Source: Ustilago trichophora
Lineage: Eukaryota; Basidiomycota; Ustilaginomycetes; Ustilaginales; Ustilaginaceae
DNA: 64,000 nt
Direction of reading: 5' to 3'
Assembly (NCBI GenBank): GCA_900323505.1
Contig: OOIN01000013.1
Location: 434,001-498,000 of the forward strand
Positions within the stretch are counted from its first letter, which is position 1. Every line of letters begins with the position of its first letter. The position numbers and the translations under genes are program-made. The notes under the pieces were generated by a model that had not been told where the DNA came from, searched no databases, and saw only the letters and a list, made by a program, of their open reading frames with translations. Positions 10,462 to 21,207 of this stretch are shown piece after piece.

Positions 10462-12622
10462 CTGGTGTTCGGATAAGTACAGTAATCCAATCCACTGTAC
10501 GGTGTGTCTTGGTGCATGCTGACTGTTGCTCACCGAGACGCATTACGCCATGGTTCTGTAGCGGGGAGCGGGGTGTGATGTGTTCTCTGAATAGGCTGAC
10601 AAAAATAACTCGGCAGCGAGACATGACTCTTTATTCTTTTCATGCTGTACAGTAGCATGATCCAAAAATAATGGAAGCTCGAGGAATGAGGATGGCTTCG
10701 CATGTTCTTTTAGATAGATCTGGGGTGAGATGGTGAGCGCGTGACGAAAGAGAGGGTGTAGTTTAAGCCTCGGTTACGGGCTCTGGTTCAAAAATGACAT
10801 GGATTTGCTTCGTAACCCGCTCGCCTCCGCTCTTTTTTGATTTGTGTGCGTGTGTGTCAGAGATGTCAGATGTTGATGCGGCTCCATTCACGGTCAGTGC
10901 AGATGCAGCCGATACAGCAGAGTGCAGCATCGGATCCGAATCTCATGCCTCCGAACAGAGAGACACTAACTCACAGTAGACTCTCTCCTCTGCTTTTCTG
11001 AGGTGTCGAGATTGCGTTATTTTTTTTTAAGACTCCGAACGTGCCTGCTGCTTCGGCAACTTGACTCCGTGGGTTGCCCCAAACACAAGTGCAGTCTGCA
11101 GTGTCACTGCAGTATGGTGCTGTACGATCGGGAACCGCTCTTGTTATCTGGGTCAAAAGAGAGATCGTTGTCGTTGGTTTGTGTGGCGCTGATCTGGTGC
11201 CTGGCGAAGCGTGCCTGCTTTCGCCCCTTCGGCTTTGTCCGCTGTACTGCTGCTCCTCCCTTTCTTCTGTGCCATGCTAGCGTCAACCATGCAAACAGAC
11301 CTGCATCAATCGCAAGCCGCGACCTAGTACACAGTAGAGCTGCACGGAAGCTTCGAGCAAGCCTCGTGTTGCGTCCTTCCACGTTAGCTTGTCATTGCGT
11401 GAGCCGACCGAGATCCCCTGTCGCTGCTGCTGCTGCTGCTTCTTGCTCTCACTTCTGGCCGATTGTCGAGAAGTGATTGCTTTCGAGAGAACCAGCTCAA
11501 ACGCCGGATACAAATCAAAACTCAAAAAAAAAGAGAGATCCGGATGAATTTTTGTTATTTTTTTCTTTCTTTTCTTTCCCCTAAAAAACCTGCTTCTCTG
11601 CCTGGGCCAAGCGAGCCGTGAATGGGGACCGGATCTTGGCGTCAAGTGGACAGTGGACGACGAGTGTAAGGCTTTTCGAAGCTGCACCCGCGGCAACTTG
11701 AAATCCCATACACACGACTCGCACACTACTGTACTGCTCTTCTTTTCTTCTTCTTTGTGCGCTCATTCAATTTACGTGCCTTGATTGAAAATAAGCAAAA
11801 GGGGAAAAAAAACCTTGTTTTAATTTCAGTGTGTGCTTTCTCTTACCGCCGAGTTTTATCCCCGCCTCTTCCATTGCCATCCCTGCAAATGTACAGCAAC
11901 GTTCAAGGATGATGGATTCGATTCTTTAGAGCAAGACCGACATTGGCAGATGCAAATCGTAGTTCTACGAGCAAAAGCGCCGTTACTGGGGCAAGATGCA
12001 GCTACTTTGCGGCTGCGAAAAAAAAATGAAAAAGAAAAAAACACTCGGACACTTGGAAAACAAAAACGGAAATGGTGACGCACCCGGCGTCTTTTTTTCT
12101 TTTTTTTTTTTTTCTTTACTCTTTTGGGTTCTCTCCACGCAGTCATGCGTACACTGCCTAACACTGCCTATCCTGCGTATGTACACTGTGACAGTCTCAA
12201 TCCTCGTTTAGCCGGAATCGTACCACACTCTCTACAAGTCCATCGGCTGGATTGGCACCTGATCGACCTCTCTAAGCTCTCTTTCTCTTTCTCTGTCTCT
12301 CTTTTTCCTTCTCAATGCCATTCCATCTTTCATCTGCATCATCGTCTACACCATCATTTTCTGCTTCAGTATCGTTCCATTCTTCGCCACTCGTTTGATC
12401 ATTGACGAACCGCTCATCTATCAGCCGCGCCATCCACTGTACCTCGTACCGACGCCTCTCTCCTGCAATGGTGCAGAGATAATCCGACCAAATCTACCAG
12501 CTTTGTATTTTCCCATCATCAGCTGGTCGCTTTCTATCGTTCCGATTTGACGTCCATCTGTCCCTCGATGCGTACCTCTCCCTTCGTCATCACGTCTCGG
12601 ACGCTCGCCGAATCTCCACAAT

Positions 12623-15397
12623 ATGCTGCCTGGTGGACGCGACAATAGGTCCCATCCTTACACGGGACATCGTCCGCTCTCGGACAAGGAAGAGATCGCC
12701 AGAGCTGCACTTCGTTCTCTAGCCGCCCCCACCACTGGCTCTTCGGCGGCTTCAAACGATCCTCTTCCTCTTCTTCCGCCTCCTTCGTTAGCTTCGGCCA
12801 CCCAGTTACCTCCTCCGCATCTTGCCGCTGCTGCTGCTGCTGCTGCCGCTCGACCGACCGCTTCTTATTCTACTCGTCGACACGATGATCGTTCCGCTTA
12901 CCTCGACGATGCCATGTCCGTGCGCTCCTCTAGCTTTACCGCGCACGAACAGACCAGGGGAAGCAGTAGTATCGGCGATGCTGCCATGTCGCGAACCGGA
13001 AGCTCCTCATCCTTCTTCCAAGACCAGCACATCACCGCATCCCCCGACTCTTCACCTAAACTAGAGGCCGCACCTTTCCTTCCACCGCCCCCTTCTCACA
13101 GATATGCCCGACATAGCGTCCCCTCGGCTTCCAGCTCCTCCGGCCATGTTCACGAGGTAGCACTCCGCCGCGCTTCTCTCGCGCTTGGGGTCAATGTCGA
13201 AAAAGTGCGCCAGATTGTCCACCACGCCTACGTATCTCGACGCGCATCTAACGACTCGAGCTCTGCCTCTGCTTCCAGTCAAGCCTACTTTCAACCCTCA
13301 TCGTCCGGACCAGACCACGAATCTGGCTTTGTTCGCCAGGTGCTAGACGCTTACTGTCTAGAGTCCAACAGAGCTTCACAGCCACAGCCGGCGTACGATT
13401 CTGCACACCGTGCAGAAGACTCGAGAACTTCCCTTGCCAGTATGTCAGCAGAGGATCGTGCCGCTGCTGCACCGTCCGGCATGGCTTGGAATGAGGCTGG
13501 CCACCTTTCAGAGCGACCCTCTCAACCTCAACACTACCAGACCGACCGTGGCACTCCTGTCGCTTGGGGTTCCAGATCTGACGAACGACTTCCTACCTTT
13601 GACTCCCATCATCCCGATTCGAGTTTCCGTTCAGCCCGACCAGCATACCACGACCCTTCTCGACGCCACGAACCCTCGGCTTCCACTTCAGCAATGGGTT
13701 CGGTCTCAGAGCAGCAGCGGGCAGAATCACCCTCACCTTTTGCATACGATGCTTACCGCAGGCCGACCCAATCTGTTTCTCACGAGTTTGGCGTAGCCAG
13801 CACCAGCAAGTTGGCGTCTCGAGCTAGTTACGGCTACCTCGATGAGACGTCCCGCAGCCGTGCTGTGGACGAGGAGCGCAACAGTGGGCATTGGTCTCGA
13901 CAGCCTTTCCTCCCATCCTACGCACAACAGCCTCACCCTTCTCCAAGCGCCATGCACGAGCGCAGAGTCAGATCGATCGACGACTATCTCGAGCAACAAC
14001 AGCAACAGCAGCAACAACAACAACAACAGCAGCAGCAGCATCGACAACGCCGCGGCTCAATCGCACACCATCCCGGCCGCACCACCGGCATTGTCGAGTG
14101 TGAGGATGACCGTCTGCCCGATCGACACAGCCGATCCAACATTAGGCATTCCTTCCAGCCCTATCCGCCACCGAGTAGCCGATATGCTCCCGGAGCCTCT
14201 GCAGTTGGATCGGTCAATCCGCCCGTCCAGTCTCCTCAGCTGTCTCCCACAATGCCCGAAGCGCCACGATTCCATCCCTTCTCCCAACGCCGCTCGCCGT
14301 TGCTACGATCGCCGGCGGCTGAGACGGTGGCATCGGTAGCGTCTTCGTCGGTCACATCGGTAGCCGCACTCTCGCCTTCGCCTTTGCTGGGAGCTGCTGG
14401 AACTTCAGCAAGTCTCACGCCCGACGAGCGTAGACGCAGTCCAGCAGTTGACGCGGATTCGCAGAGATCACTGCGTGGCGCCTCGGAAGATACTGCGGCC
14501 GAAACCACTCGCGCAGGTGTTGCAAAGATGCAAATTGACGACGTTGGCACCCCTTCCAAAGGACTCAAAGCGAGCGTTGCTCGCAAGTCTCGATCCACGC
14601 GATCGTCTTTCTCTCATGCTGATCGCGGTTCTGCCCCCATCATTGGCACTGACCTGTCGCATTCCGAGATCATGCAAAAGCTACAGGACAAGGTCAAGAG
14701 TCGACTGGCTGCCAAGGGCAAGGCTGCCATGCTTTCTGAACGCTCTTCTCCTCGCAGTGGCGTTGGCAGCGACAGCATCGGCAAAACTGCAAAGAATGGC
14801 AATGGCTCCAGCACCAGTAACAGCAACAAGGCGGCTAAGCTGAGTCGGGCTAGTTCGACCAAGCGAAGTGCGGCGAGCATCGGCGGCAAGTCGGACAAGT
14901 CTGGACGTGCATCTGCAGCGTCACCTCATCCCAGCCGACGTGGCAGTGAGAGCAGCACTACGGCTACGGCTGAAAAGTCGGCTGCTCCCGTCAATGGTGT
15001 ACCGGCTCCTAAAGTTCGACGCACTTCAGCATCAAGCCAACAGAAGCCTGTTCCCAAGTCAACCCCACAGCCCGCTTCGAAACCTTCGTCTCCATCCTCG
15101 CAAAAGAGCGACGCGACGCCAACATCGATTGAAGCAGCACTGTTGTCGCCCACCGACGCACCTACGCCCTCGGAAGCGGCTGCCACCCATGCACAGCGAC
15201 TCTCGAGATCGCCCATGTCGCCCGAAGGGGCCGTTGAGACTGCATCGGGTCAAGCCTTGCCCAGCGAGTTGCCAGGCGCAGGTCAGATGAACGCCTCGTC
15301 CGCCACAAAGCAGCAGACCTCGATGGCAGGCATCGACTCGCTGTTGCAGGCTGCACAGTCAAACGATCCGACCGAAAGCAACTCGGCTATCGCCTGA
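12623..15397 (+). CDS. Uncharacterised Ser/Gln-rich disordered protein (924 aa)
   Basis: A single uninterrupted frame of 924 codons starts MLPGGRDNRSHPYTGHRPLS. I do not recognise the family. Composition is dominated by Ser, Ala, Pro, Arg and Gln, with an Ala run near residue 70-77 and a Gln tract at about 13990-14040. Two short segments look helical and could be conserved: SLALGVNVEKVRQIVHHAY (about residue 185) and EIMQKLQDKVKSRLAAKGKA (about residue 683). Basic Ser clusters such as RKSRSTRSSFS look like phosphorylation sites. There is no signal peptide or membrane segment. A nuclear or signalling scaffold is a guess from composition only. It is one of the longest intact frames in the left half of the window, so it is probably a real gene. 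Confidence 0.75.
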   Translation: MLPGGRDNRSHPYTGHRPLSDKEEIARAALRSLAAPTTGSSAASNDPLPLLPPPSLASATQLPPPHLAAAAAAAAARPTASYSTRRHDDRSAYLDDAMSVRSSSFTAHEQTRGSSSIGDAAMSRTGSSSSFFQDQHITASPDSSPKLEAAPFLPPPPSHRYARHSVPSASSSSGHVHEVALRRASLALGVNVEKVRQIVHHAYVSRRASNDSSSASASSQAYFQPSSSGPDHESGFVRQVLDAYCLESNRASQPQPAYDSAHRAEDSRTSLASMSAEDRAAAAPSGMAWNEAGHLSERPSQPQHYQTDRGTPVAWGSRSDERLPTFDSHHPDSSFRSARPAYHDPSRRHEPSASTSAMGSVSEQQRAESPSPFAYDAYRRPTQSVSHEFGVASTSKLASRASYGYLDETSRSRAVDEERNSGHWSRQPFLPSYAQQPHPSPSAMHERRVRSIDDYLEQQQQQQQQQQQQQQQHRQRRGSIAHHPGRTTGIVECEDDRLPDRHSRSNIRHSFQPYPPPSSRYAPGASAVGSVNPPVQSPQLSPTMPEAPRFHPFSQRRSPLLRSPAAETVASVASSSVTSVAALSPSPLLGAAGTSASLTPDERRRSPAVDADSQRSLRGASEDTAAETTRAGVAKMQIDDVGTPSKGLKASVARKSRSTRSSFSHADRGSAPIIGTDLSHSEIMQKLQDKVKSRLAAKGKAAMLSERSSPRSGVGSDSIGKTAKNGNGSSTSNSNKAAKLSRASSTKRSAASIGGKSDKSGRASAASPHPSRRGSESSTTATAEKSAAPVNGVPAPKVRRTSASSQQKPVPKSTPQPASKPSSPSSQKSDATPTSIEAALLSPTDAPTPSEAAATHAQRLSRSPMSPEGAVETASGQALPSELPGAGQMNASSATKQQTSMAGIDSLLQAAQSNDPTESNSAIA
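13990..14040 (+). repeat. CAA/CAG tract encoding polyglutamine
   Basis: Mixed CAA and CAG codons give about 16 consecutive Gln inside the 924-residue protein. Mixed codon use makes it less slippage-prone than a pure CAG run. Confidence 0.9.
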
Positions 15398-16833
15398 TCT
15401 GCGTTGTTTCCCGTACGCCTGGCCGGAGACTGTATCTGATGTGTTATCTTACGCGGTACGAAGATACGCTCGTATGCGGCCGGAACTCGCGTGGCCTGGC
15501 CGGTGTAGCTCGGCCATGTGCGGCTGCAACATGGTTTTTCCCTGGCTGAATCAGCAGCATTGCAACGTACCATAACTTTGTTGCCAATGGCTTCTTTATC
15601 CGCCCGCACCAACAACAAGCTCGACCCCGGCGGGTCAACTGTAGCTGGCTGTATTTCCCATACTTCCAGAACCTCTCTTTTGCATCTGATTCGTACTGTA
15701 GAAGACCATGTACAACTCATTTATCTCTCGCATCTTCTTTCTTTTTCTTCTTCCCTTTGCAATTGTACGCTTTTCTTGTCTCGCTTCTCGTTTCTATGGT
15801 GGAAAGTCGCCGAGTCGAGTGTGAGGACTTGGTAGGAGAGTGGCCCCGCAGCAGTCTGCAGGCGTCGGTGTCGGTGGCTAAAGTTGCTGGTGGGGCGATC
15901 TTGTTGACCCCGTTCGTTTGCTGGTGGACAAATGAAACGGGTGGGAACGTCAAGAGCCAAACAATTTCCCGGTCAGTGAACTGATAGATGGTCGATGGGC
16001 TCAGTACTCATCTGGACAGAAAAAGGGGGGGCTTACGGATCCCCACCACCACCCTCACCACAACAGAATGCAGGGTTGAAGTCTGTCGACATGCGTTTGA
16101 GGCTATACTGTATCCCTTTTGTTGGTTCCAAAGCGCAAGCACACACCCCTTTTGCACAACTTGACACAGGGATAAGAAGAAAAAACTCCGCTCAGTGCGA
16201 CAAAAAGAGGATCTCCGCCGCACGCATGCTCCTCGGCTGTCGTTTGCCAGTCTAATTGGGGGGTTTTTTTTCCTCTGTGGGTCCGAGTGGTGACTCTCTG
16301 AAGACTGATGAGGAACAATGGGCGCTAGTCGACACATTTAGCGCTGTGTTGTACTTGTGCTAACTGTGTCGTTTCACAGTCCGGTTGCCGATTGATTTGA
16401 TGGACCACCAAACGTGGGTTTTAGTTGCCCCTGACCCAACTTGCAACTTGCGACTCTGGCGGATCAGTGGGATACCCTTCATATAGGATCGTTGGCGGCG
16501 TCACTTGACAACCAGTGTGAGGTAACAAGCCCACTTTTGGCCCCACAGTTTTTAAGAGGGGTGGCGTGCGTGCACGCTGGCCGTGCTCGGAGCTGAGGGG
16601 CAGAGAGGGAAAGAGGTCGATATGCTGGAAGGAACGTGAATTCGCACGCCCTTGACCGAGAAGATAAAAGAGAGCGCCCCTCGGACCATCTTTCCGTTTC
16701 TTCTTATCAAAAAGCTCCTCTTCTCTCCTCTTCCCCCCTTCTCTTCTTGTGCACATCAACAGTGGCTTGTTGTTGAAGCTTCCCAATTCTCCGATCACCT
16801 TTTCCTTCCTTTTCCTTCAGAAGAGTGGTTAAG
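15398..16833. other. Intergenic, upstream of the GH30 gene
   Basis: No supported gene in 1.4 kb. TACTGTA motifs lie at 15694 and 16106. A CT-rich tract (about 16690-16750) immediately precedes the GH30 ATG and is probably its 5' UTR. Confidence 0.5.
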
Positions 16834-18888
16834 ATGAGAGGTCTTCCCATCCTCATCGCATTTGTGGCCGCCTCTGCCCGGATGGCCCTATGCGCCGATC
16901 CCGTCATCGTTATTGACAAATTGTGGTCTACCACTTGGGACATGACCAAAGTCCAAGAGCTCAGCAATCCAGCCATCCACTTCGTCCCCGGGGCTCCCCT
17001 CACCGCATCCGTCAACGTCACCGCCGACGATTCCGGCAAGGGCGGCAAGTACGATCAGATTGGTATTACGATTACGGAGAACCGAGTCCATCAGGCTGTC
17101 GATGCCTTTGGCGGAGGTATCACCGATAGTGTCGCCATCACTCTGCAAGACTTCAAATCCAAGCATCCCAAGGACTACGATGATCTTTTACACCTGCTCT
17201 TTTCGCAAGATGCTGCTTGGTTCGCAAAGGGTGGTGTGGGCATCAACACTGTCCGTGTTCCACTGGGTGCTTGTGATTTCGGTGTTTCTCCTTACACCTA
17301 TGATGACACGGCTGATGGATCCGAGGATCCCAACTTGGAACTGTTTACCATTAAGAAGGCGCCCAAGCTTTGGAAGACGCTGGCTGATATCGTAGCCATC
17401 AACCCGGGTCTCAAGATCGTCACTGCTGCCTGGAGTGCCCCCGGGTGGATGAAGGAGAATGCCAATCCCGAACAGCCTCTTTTTGGCGGAAATCTCAAGT
17501 CGGGTATGGAGGAAGTTTACGCAAAGTACCTCGTCAAAGCGGTGACCACGATTAAGAAGGAGGAAAACCTCGACATCTTCGCCATGTCGTTACTCAACGA
17601 ACCCCAGATTCCCGAGCTCAAGTATCCCACCATGAAGCTCTCCTCCGATCAAGCCATCAAAGTAGGCAAGCTGGTTCGCGCGGGTCTCGACAAAGCTGGA
17701 ATGAAGAATCTCATGCTTCTCGCCTGGGATCACAACTGGGACAACACTGAATATCCGTTGACAGTTCTCGATGGGGCCTCGGATGCTTTTGGCGGTGTTG
17801 CATGGCATGGATACGGTGGAGACCCCAGCGCCCAAAAAGTTGTCGCGGATGCCTACCCCAACCTCGAATGCCTCTTCACCGAGTTCACTCAGATCACCCA
17901 GTACTTTAGCGAGCCGTACAAGAACATGAAGAACACGGCTCGCAACTTGCTGATCGGTTCGATTAGGTACATGAGCCGCAGCGTTATCCTGTGGAACTTG
18001 GTGCTCAGGAAGGACGAGGATGGATTCACAACTCCTCATCTTCCCAACGTTTGCTTGAACTGTAATGCTGCGATCTTGCTGCTGCCCGAGTCGACTGATG
18101 CCAACTTGAACGCGGGCGATCCTAACCACACCAAAACGCTTGCCGAGGCCAACGGAGCTACAGCTGCTACTACTACTGCTGCCGATGACAAGGAGGACCC
18201 TGCGAAGAAGAAACCCGCTCCCACCACCCCCGAAAAGCCCGAAAAGCCCGAGAACCCTACCGTCCGCAAGCGTAGTCTCAGCCGTCGAGCAAGCGAGGGG
18301 ACAACCACAAACACCTTCAAGCCCGTTGTCCCAGCCCCTGGCACAGACGGCACAGATGCCTCCACCGGCCTCACCGCACAAGCCGTTCCCGCATCCAAGA
18401 TCGTCGATGTCAAAAAGACGGGCAACTCTGCCGGCTACACTTCGAGCCTCTTCAAGCGTACCTCTGACATGTTGGTCTTGTCGCATCTCTCGACTGCCGT
18501 TCGTCCCACGGGAGAGTCCAAATCCTACTCGAAGCGTATCGAGGTTACCAGCACCGATGAGCTTACCGAGTTGGGCGGTCGTGTGCTCGCCCAGGCCTTC
18601 CGTCAGGATGGTGTCAAGCCCGGTGTATCTCGATTCTCGGTCATTCTGCTCAACCAGAATGATCACTACGAGACAGGTGTCTTTGAGGCCGCTACGGCTG
18701 TTGTTGCTTTCAGAGGCATGATCGCCAGCATTACTACTGAACCCGGTCTCTATACGTTCAGCTGGGAGGCTCCTACTGTGGCCCCGGAAGCGTTGCCTCT
18801 AAGGATGGACTGTCCGCTGGGGCGGAGGGGGCAACAAGTAGAAGCCTCGGAGAGTGCATCCATTCGCCCATCCGACCGCAGTCGATGA
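16834..18888 (+). CDS. Secreted GH30 glycosidase (beta-1,6-glucanase/glucosylceramidase type) with large insert
   Basis: A 684-residue secreted glycoside hydrolase, starting at the ATG at 16834 with signal peptide MRGLPILIAFVAASARMALCAD. The TIM-barrel domain shows VDAFGGGITDSVAITL, GINTVRVPLGACDF, WSAPGWMKENAN, the acid/base Glu256 in LLNEPQ and the nucleophile Glu350 in LFTEFTQ. The C-terminal GH30 beta domain resumes with VLSHLSTAVRP. Between the PNVCLNCNAAILLL strand and that point is an insert of about 120 residues, rich in Thr, Pro, Lys and Ala. It has dibasic sites (RKR at 478-480, KR near 541) that look like Kex2 cleavage sites. Fungal GH30 members mostly act on beta-1,6-glucan; the substrate here is inferred from family only. 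The last ~40 residues are not conserved-looking. Confidence 0.88.
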   Translation: MRGLPILIAFVAASARMALCADPVIVIDKLWSTTWDMTKVQELSNPAIHFVPGAPLTASVNVTADDSGKGGKYDQIGITITENRVHQAVDAFGGGITDSVAITLQDFKSKHPKDYDDLLHLLFSQDAAWFAKGGVGINTVRVPLGACDFGVSPYTYDDTADGSEDPNLELFTIKKAPKLWKTLADIVAINPGLKIVTAAWSAPGWMKENANPEQPLFGGNLKSGMEEVYAKYLVKAVTTIKKEENLDIFAMSLLNEPQIPELKYPTMKLSSDQAIKVGKLVRAGLDKAGMKNLMLLAWDHNWDNTEYPLTVLDGASDAFGGVAWHGYGGDPSAQKVVADAYPNLECLFTEFTQITQYFSEPYKNMKNTARNLLIGSIRYMSRSVILWNLVLRKDEDGFTTPHLPNVCLNCNAAILLLPESTDANLNAGDPNHTKTLAEANGATAATTTAADDKEDPAKKKPAPTTPEKPEKPENPTVRKRSLSRRASEGTTTNTFKPVVPAPGTDGTDASTGLTAQAVPASKIVDVKKTGNSAGYTSSLFKRTSDMLVLSHLSTAVRPTGESKSYSKRIEVTSTDELTELGGRVLAQAFRQDGVKPGVSRFSVILLNQNDHYETGVFEAATAVVAFRGMIASITTEPGLYTFSWEAPTVAPEALPLRMDCPLGRRGQQVEASESASIRPSDRSR

Positions 18889-20167
18889 TGACACTTAATC
18901 CTGTGTCTCTCTTGCTCTGAAGCAATGAGGGCGAGGTTCATTCCGATTCCATTTCCGTTTCTTTATCTGCTACTTGTTCATGATTTCTTCTCTTTAATAA
19001 TGTGCCGTCTCGGGTGCCTATCTCTGACGTCTCCTACTCCCCTCCGATAATAGTGGTGTGCTTATATGCGATGCCCCGTTAAATCGTAAAAAGAGCTACT
19101 TGAGTGATTGCAAAAGCAGCAAGGGAACGAAAAGCAAAGCCAAGCACAGCCCCTTCACAGTCTTTTGGCAGGTACGGCCCGCCCACGCTTTGATATTCTT
19201 CGTGTGCCCCTCCTCAACGACACCTTACCACAGCACAAGCACAACTATATTCCCCAGGGCTGACAGCAATACACGCCATGAGGTTGCGTACTGATGGAGC
19301 CTGTCAAAGAGTGCAACCCTTTGTTTCTCTCTTTCTTTTTCTCTCGTACCAGAACTACGCACAACGTTGTCGCGTTACACTGCTGCTCATACATTCCAAG
19401 CAAAGGGCTCGTCTCGGCAGACAGGGTCGTGTGATCTCTTTCGACGTTGCACCATCGCCGCCGCCGTTTGTGCGACCCTTTCAGTTGCGCGGAAAAAGGC
19501 GCGCAAGATCAGACATCCGCGTGTCATCGAAATCTAAATTTTGCGGGGTTTTCAAAGCGACGGGAATGCGGGCTGACGTCAAACGTCCAAAGGGTGCCAA
19601 ATATAGCTCCTTCTTTTGGGACTTGGCTCTCTTGCCTTGCCACGCTCCGGTCAACTTGTGCCTCCTTCCCTCTGCTGCTCGGGTACTCATCTGCTTGGCT
19701 ACAGACTGCGTTTGCTTCAGAGAGTTCCAACGTGAAGCTACTGCATGATCAAGGTCTGGCTTTGTGTGATAGTCCAAGGGTCGGTCGATCGAGAAGGTGC
19801 TAAGGAGAGGCTTTGGCGGGCAAAGGGCTCGAACGGGGAATGACGGCGGGTGAGTTAAAGGCAATTCTGTTTTGGATTTTGTGGCTCCGCTGCTCAGATG
19901 CAGATCCTGTGCTCATCATGCTTCTTTTTTAGCGTACCGGTCAATGTGTGAAAAGCCAAGCCATGCTGCTGACTACTGTACAGAGGCTGAGAGCGGCGTA
20001 CGCATGGGGGATGGTAATTTTGGAGCCGAGAGTGGAGGGAGACGAGCTTAAGCGAGCGAACCTGAGCTCTCTTTTGGTCAGCGGCATTCCCAGCTGGAAC
20101 AGTGACTGCCCCGCAGCTGTGAATCATCAGCCTGCCCTTTTCTGGCTGAGCATTAGAGGGGCATTCG
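18889..20167. other. Intergenic, no supported gene
   Basis: Frames open around 19278-19803 are Arg/Cys-rich with no domain and overlap each other on both strands. A TACTGTACAG motif lies at 19974-19983. Confidence 0.5.
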
Positions 20168-20174
20168 TATATAT
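20168..20174 (+). promoter_or_regulatory. TATA-like element of the cysteine-rich secreted protein gene
   Basis: TATATAT about 115 nt upstream of the ATG at 20289. A strong TATA box would fit a regulated, condition-specific gene, but this rests on motif and spacing only. Confidence 0.4.
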
Positions 20175-20288
20175 CCAAGCCAATTTGGACCCTAGTATTC
20201 TATTTCATCCTTCATCACGACATCCTCTCATACCCTCGCACCATCTAAACGCTCAATTCTAACGCAACACCCTCAAGCAAGCGCAAAT

Positions 20289-20968
20289 ATGAAGTTCAGC
20301 AGCGCCTCCCTCCTCATCCTCTCCTCTGCGCTTTTGGCCAGCACCACCAACGCCACCCCTCTCGCCTTTAACCCAGACGATGACACCCTGTCGGTCCCCA
20401 TCCAGATCCCCTTCACCTCCCAGCAACGCATCTTGACCTTCCCAAACTGGTTCCACTCCTCTTCGTCCGATGACGATGGCGACATCTGCCCACGTCTTCC
20501 CGTCCAGTGCGTCAAGGACGGTGAAGTGGTAGGCGACATTGGCGAGCAAGATTTCTGCCGTCAGGGACTTTCCTGCGCCATGTGCCACCCCAAGAAGAAG
20601 ACCCTCGACTGCAACACCAAGTTTGTCAAGGAGTGCAAGGCTCAGTGCGAAGCACGTGGCCCCTCGGTGGCAAACAGGCCGCCATCGAACACAAGATGGA
20701 CGAGCTCAAGAAGATGATCGGCGGCGCCTTCGCCGGTGACGACGACGACATCTGCCCCGACATGAAGGTCTCTTGCAAGAATGCCGATGGGAAAACCGTA
20801 GGTGACATCGGTAAGAAGCCCTTCTGCAGGGATGGTGTCACTTGCGGTCAATGCCACCAGACTGAAAACTCGGTCGAGTGCAACGCAAAGTTCCTCAAGG
20901 ACTGCAAGGCCCAGTGCGAGGCTACCGGCCCTCTTGGTGGTAAGGGTGTCTTTGTGCACCTCTACTAA
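20289..20968 (+). CDS. Secreted cysteine-rich protein with two tandem 8-Cys repeats (effector-like), one frameshift
   Basis: I do not recognise a named family. The N-terminus is a typical signal peptide (MKFSSASLLILSSALLASTTNA). After a linker rich in Ser/Asp come two homologous modules. Each has eight Cys with spacing C-x6-C-x15/16-C-x5-C-x2-C-x8-C-x7-C-x3-C. Each contains the shared strings GDIG, CNxKF and CKAQCEA, and each ends GPLGGK. The modules are joined by a predicted helix (KMDELKKMIGGAF) and acidic runs. The frame is broken once near 20660: the first module's end reads GPSVANR, but one extra base after 'ggcccc' gives GPLGGK as in module 2, so a one-base deletion is likely. Small size, secretion and cysteine density fit an apoplastic effector or an extracellular structural protein; this is inference. 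Confidence 0.8.
20660..20664 (+). other. Single-base frameshift between the two 8-Cys modules
   Basis: Comparison with the homologous position in module 2 ('ggccctcttggtggt') shows one base missing in 'ggcccctcggtggc'. No splice sites are nearby. Confidence 0.7.
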
Positions 20969-21207
20969 AGTGGGATTTGAATATTTTGTTTGATGTATTT
21001 CGTCCGTAGCTTCCTTCTCTTCTTGCATTTGCATCCTGTATCTATCCCATATCTTGTCTAATTCCCACGCACTTTCGAAAACACCGCTCTCGGATCTTAC
21101 CCCTTGTCTGAAGATCGTGGCATCGTTCGAACAGCACAACAGCACGGAATTTCCTCCTCGCGAGACGTTGATGAGCGATTGGGTTTCTGTGATTGCAGCG
21201 ATGACGA

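Larger units (their letters stand above)
9849..12622. other. Long gene-poor stretch (2.8 kb)
   Basis: No open frame here has an ATG together with plausible composition or recognisable motifs. It contains the HSH155 3' UTR, the GAT repeat, several A/T homopolymer runs (for example about 11526-11580 and 12016-12117), and a CT-rich tract near 12270-12320. That tract is likely the core promoter/5' UTR of the next gene. The TACTGTA motif occurs at 10478, 10645 and 11727. Confidence 0.5.

Noticed and set aside
17590..18666. A 358-codon minus-strand ORF opposite the GH30 gene
   Set aside because: Antisense shadow; the plus strand has the catalytic residues and signal peptide.
19278..19748. A 156-codon ORF with ATG
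   Set aside because: Mixed Cys/Arg/Phe composition with no motif, overlapped by equally long frames on both strands; treated as chance.
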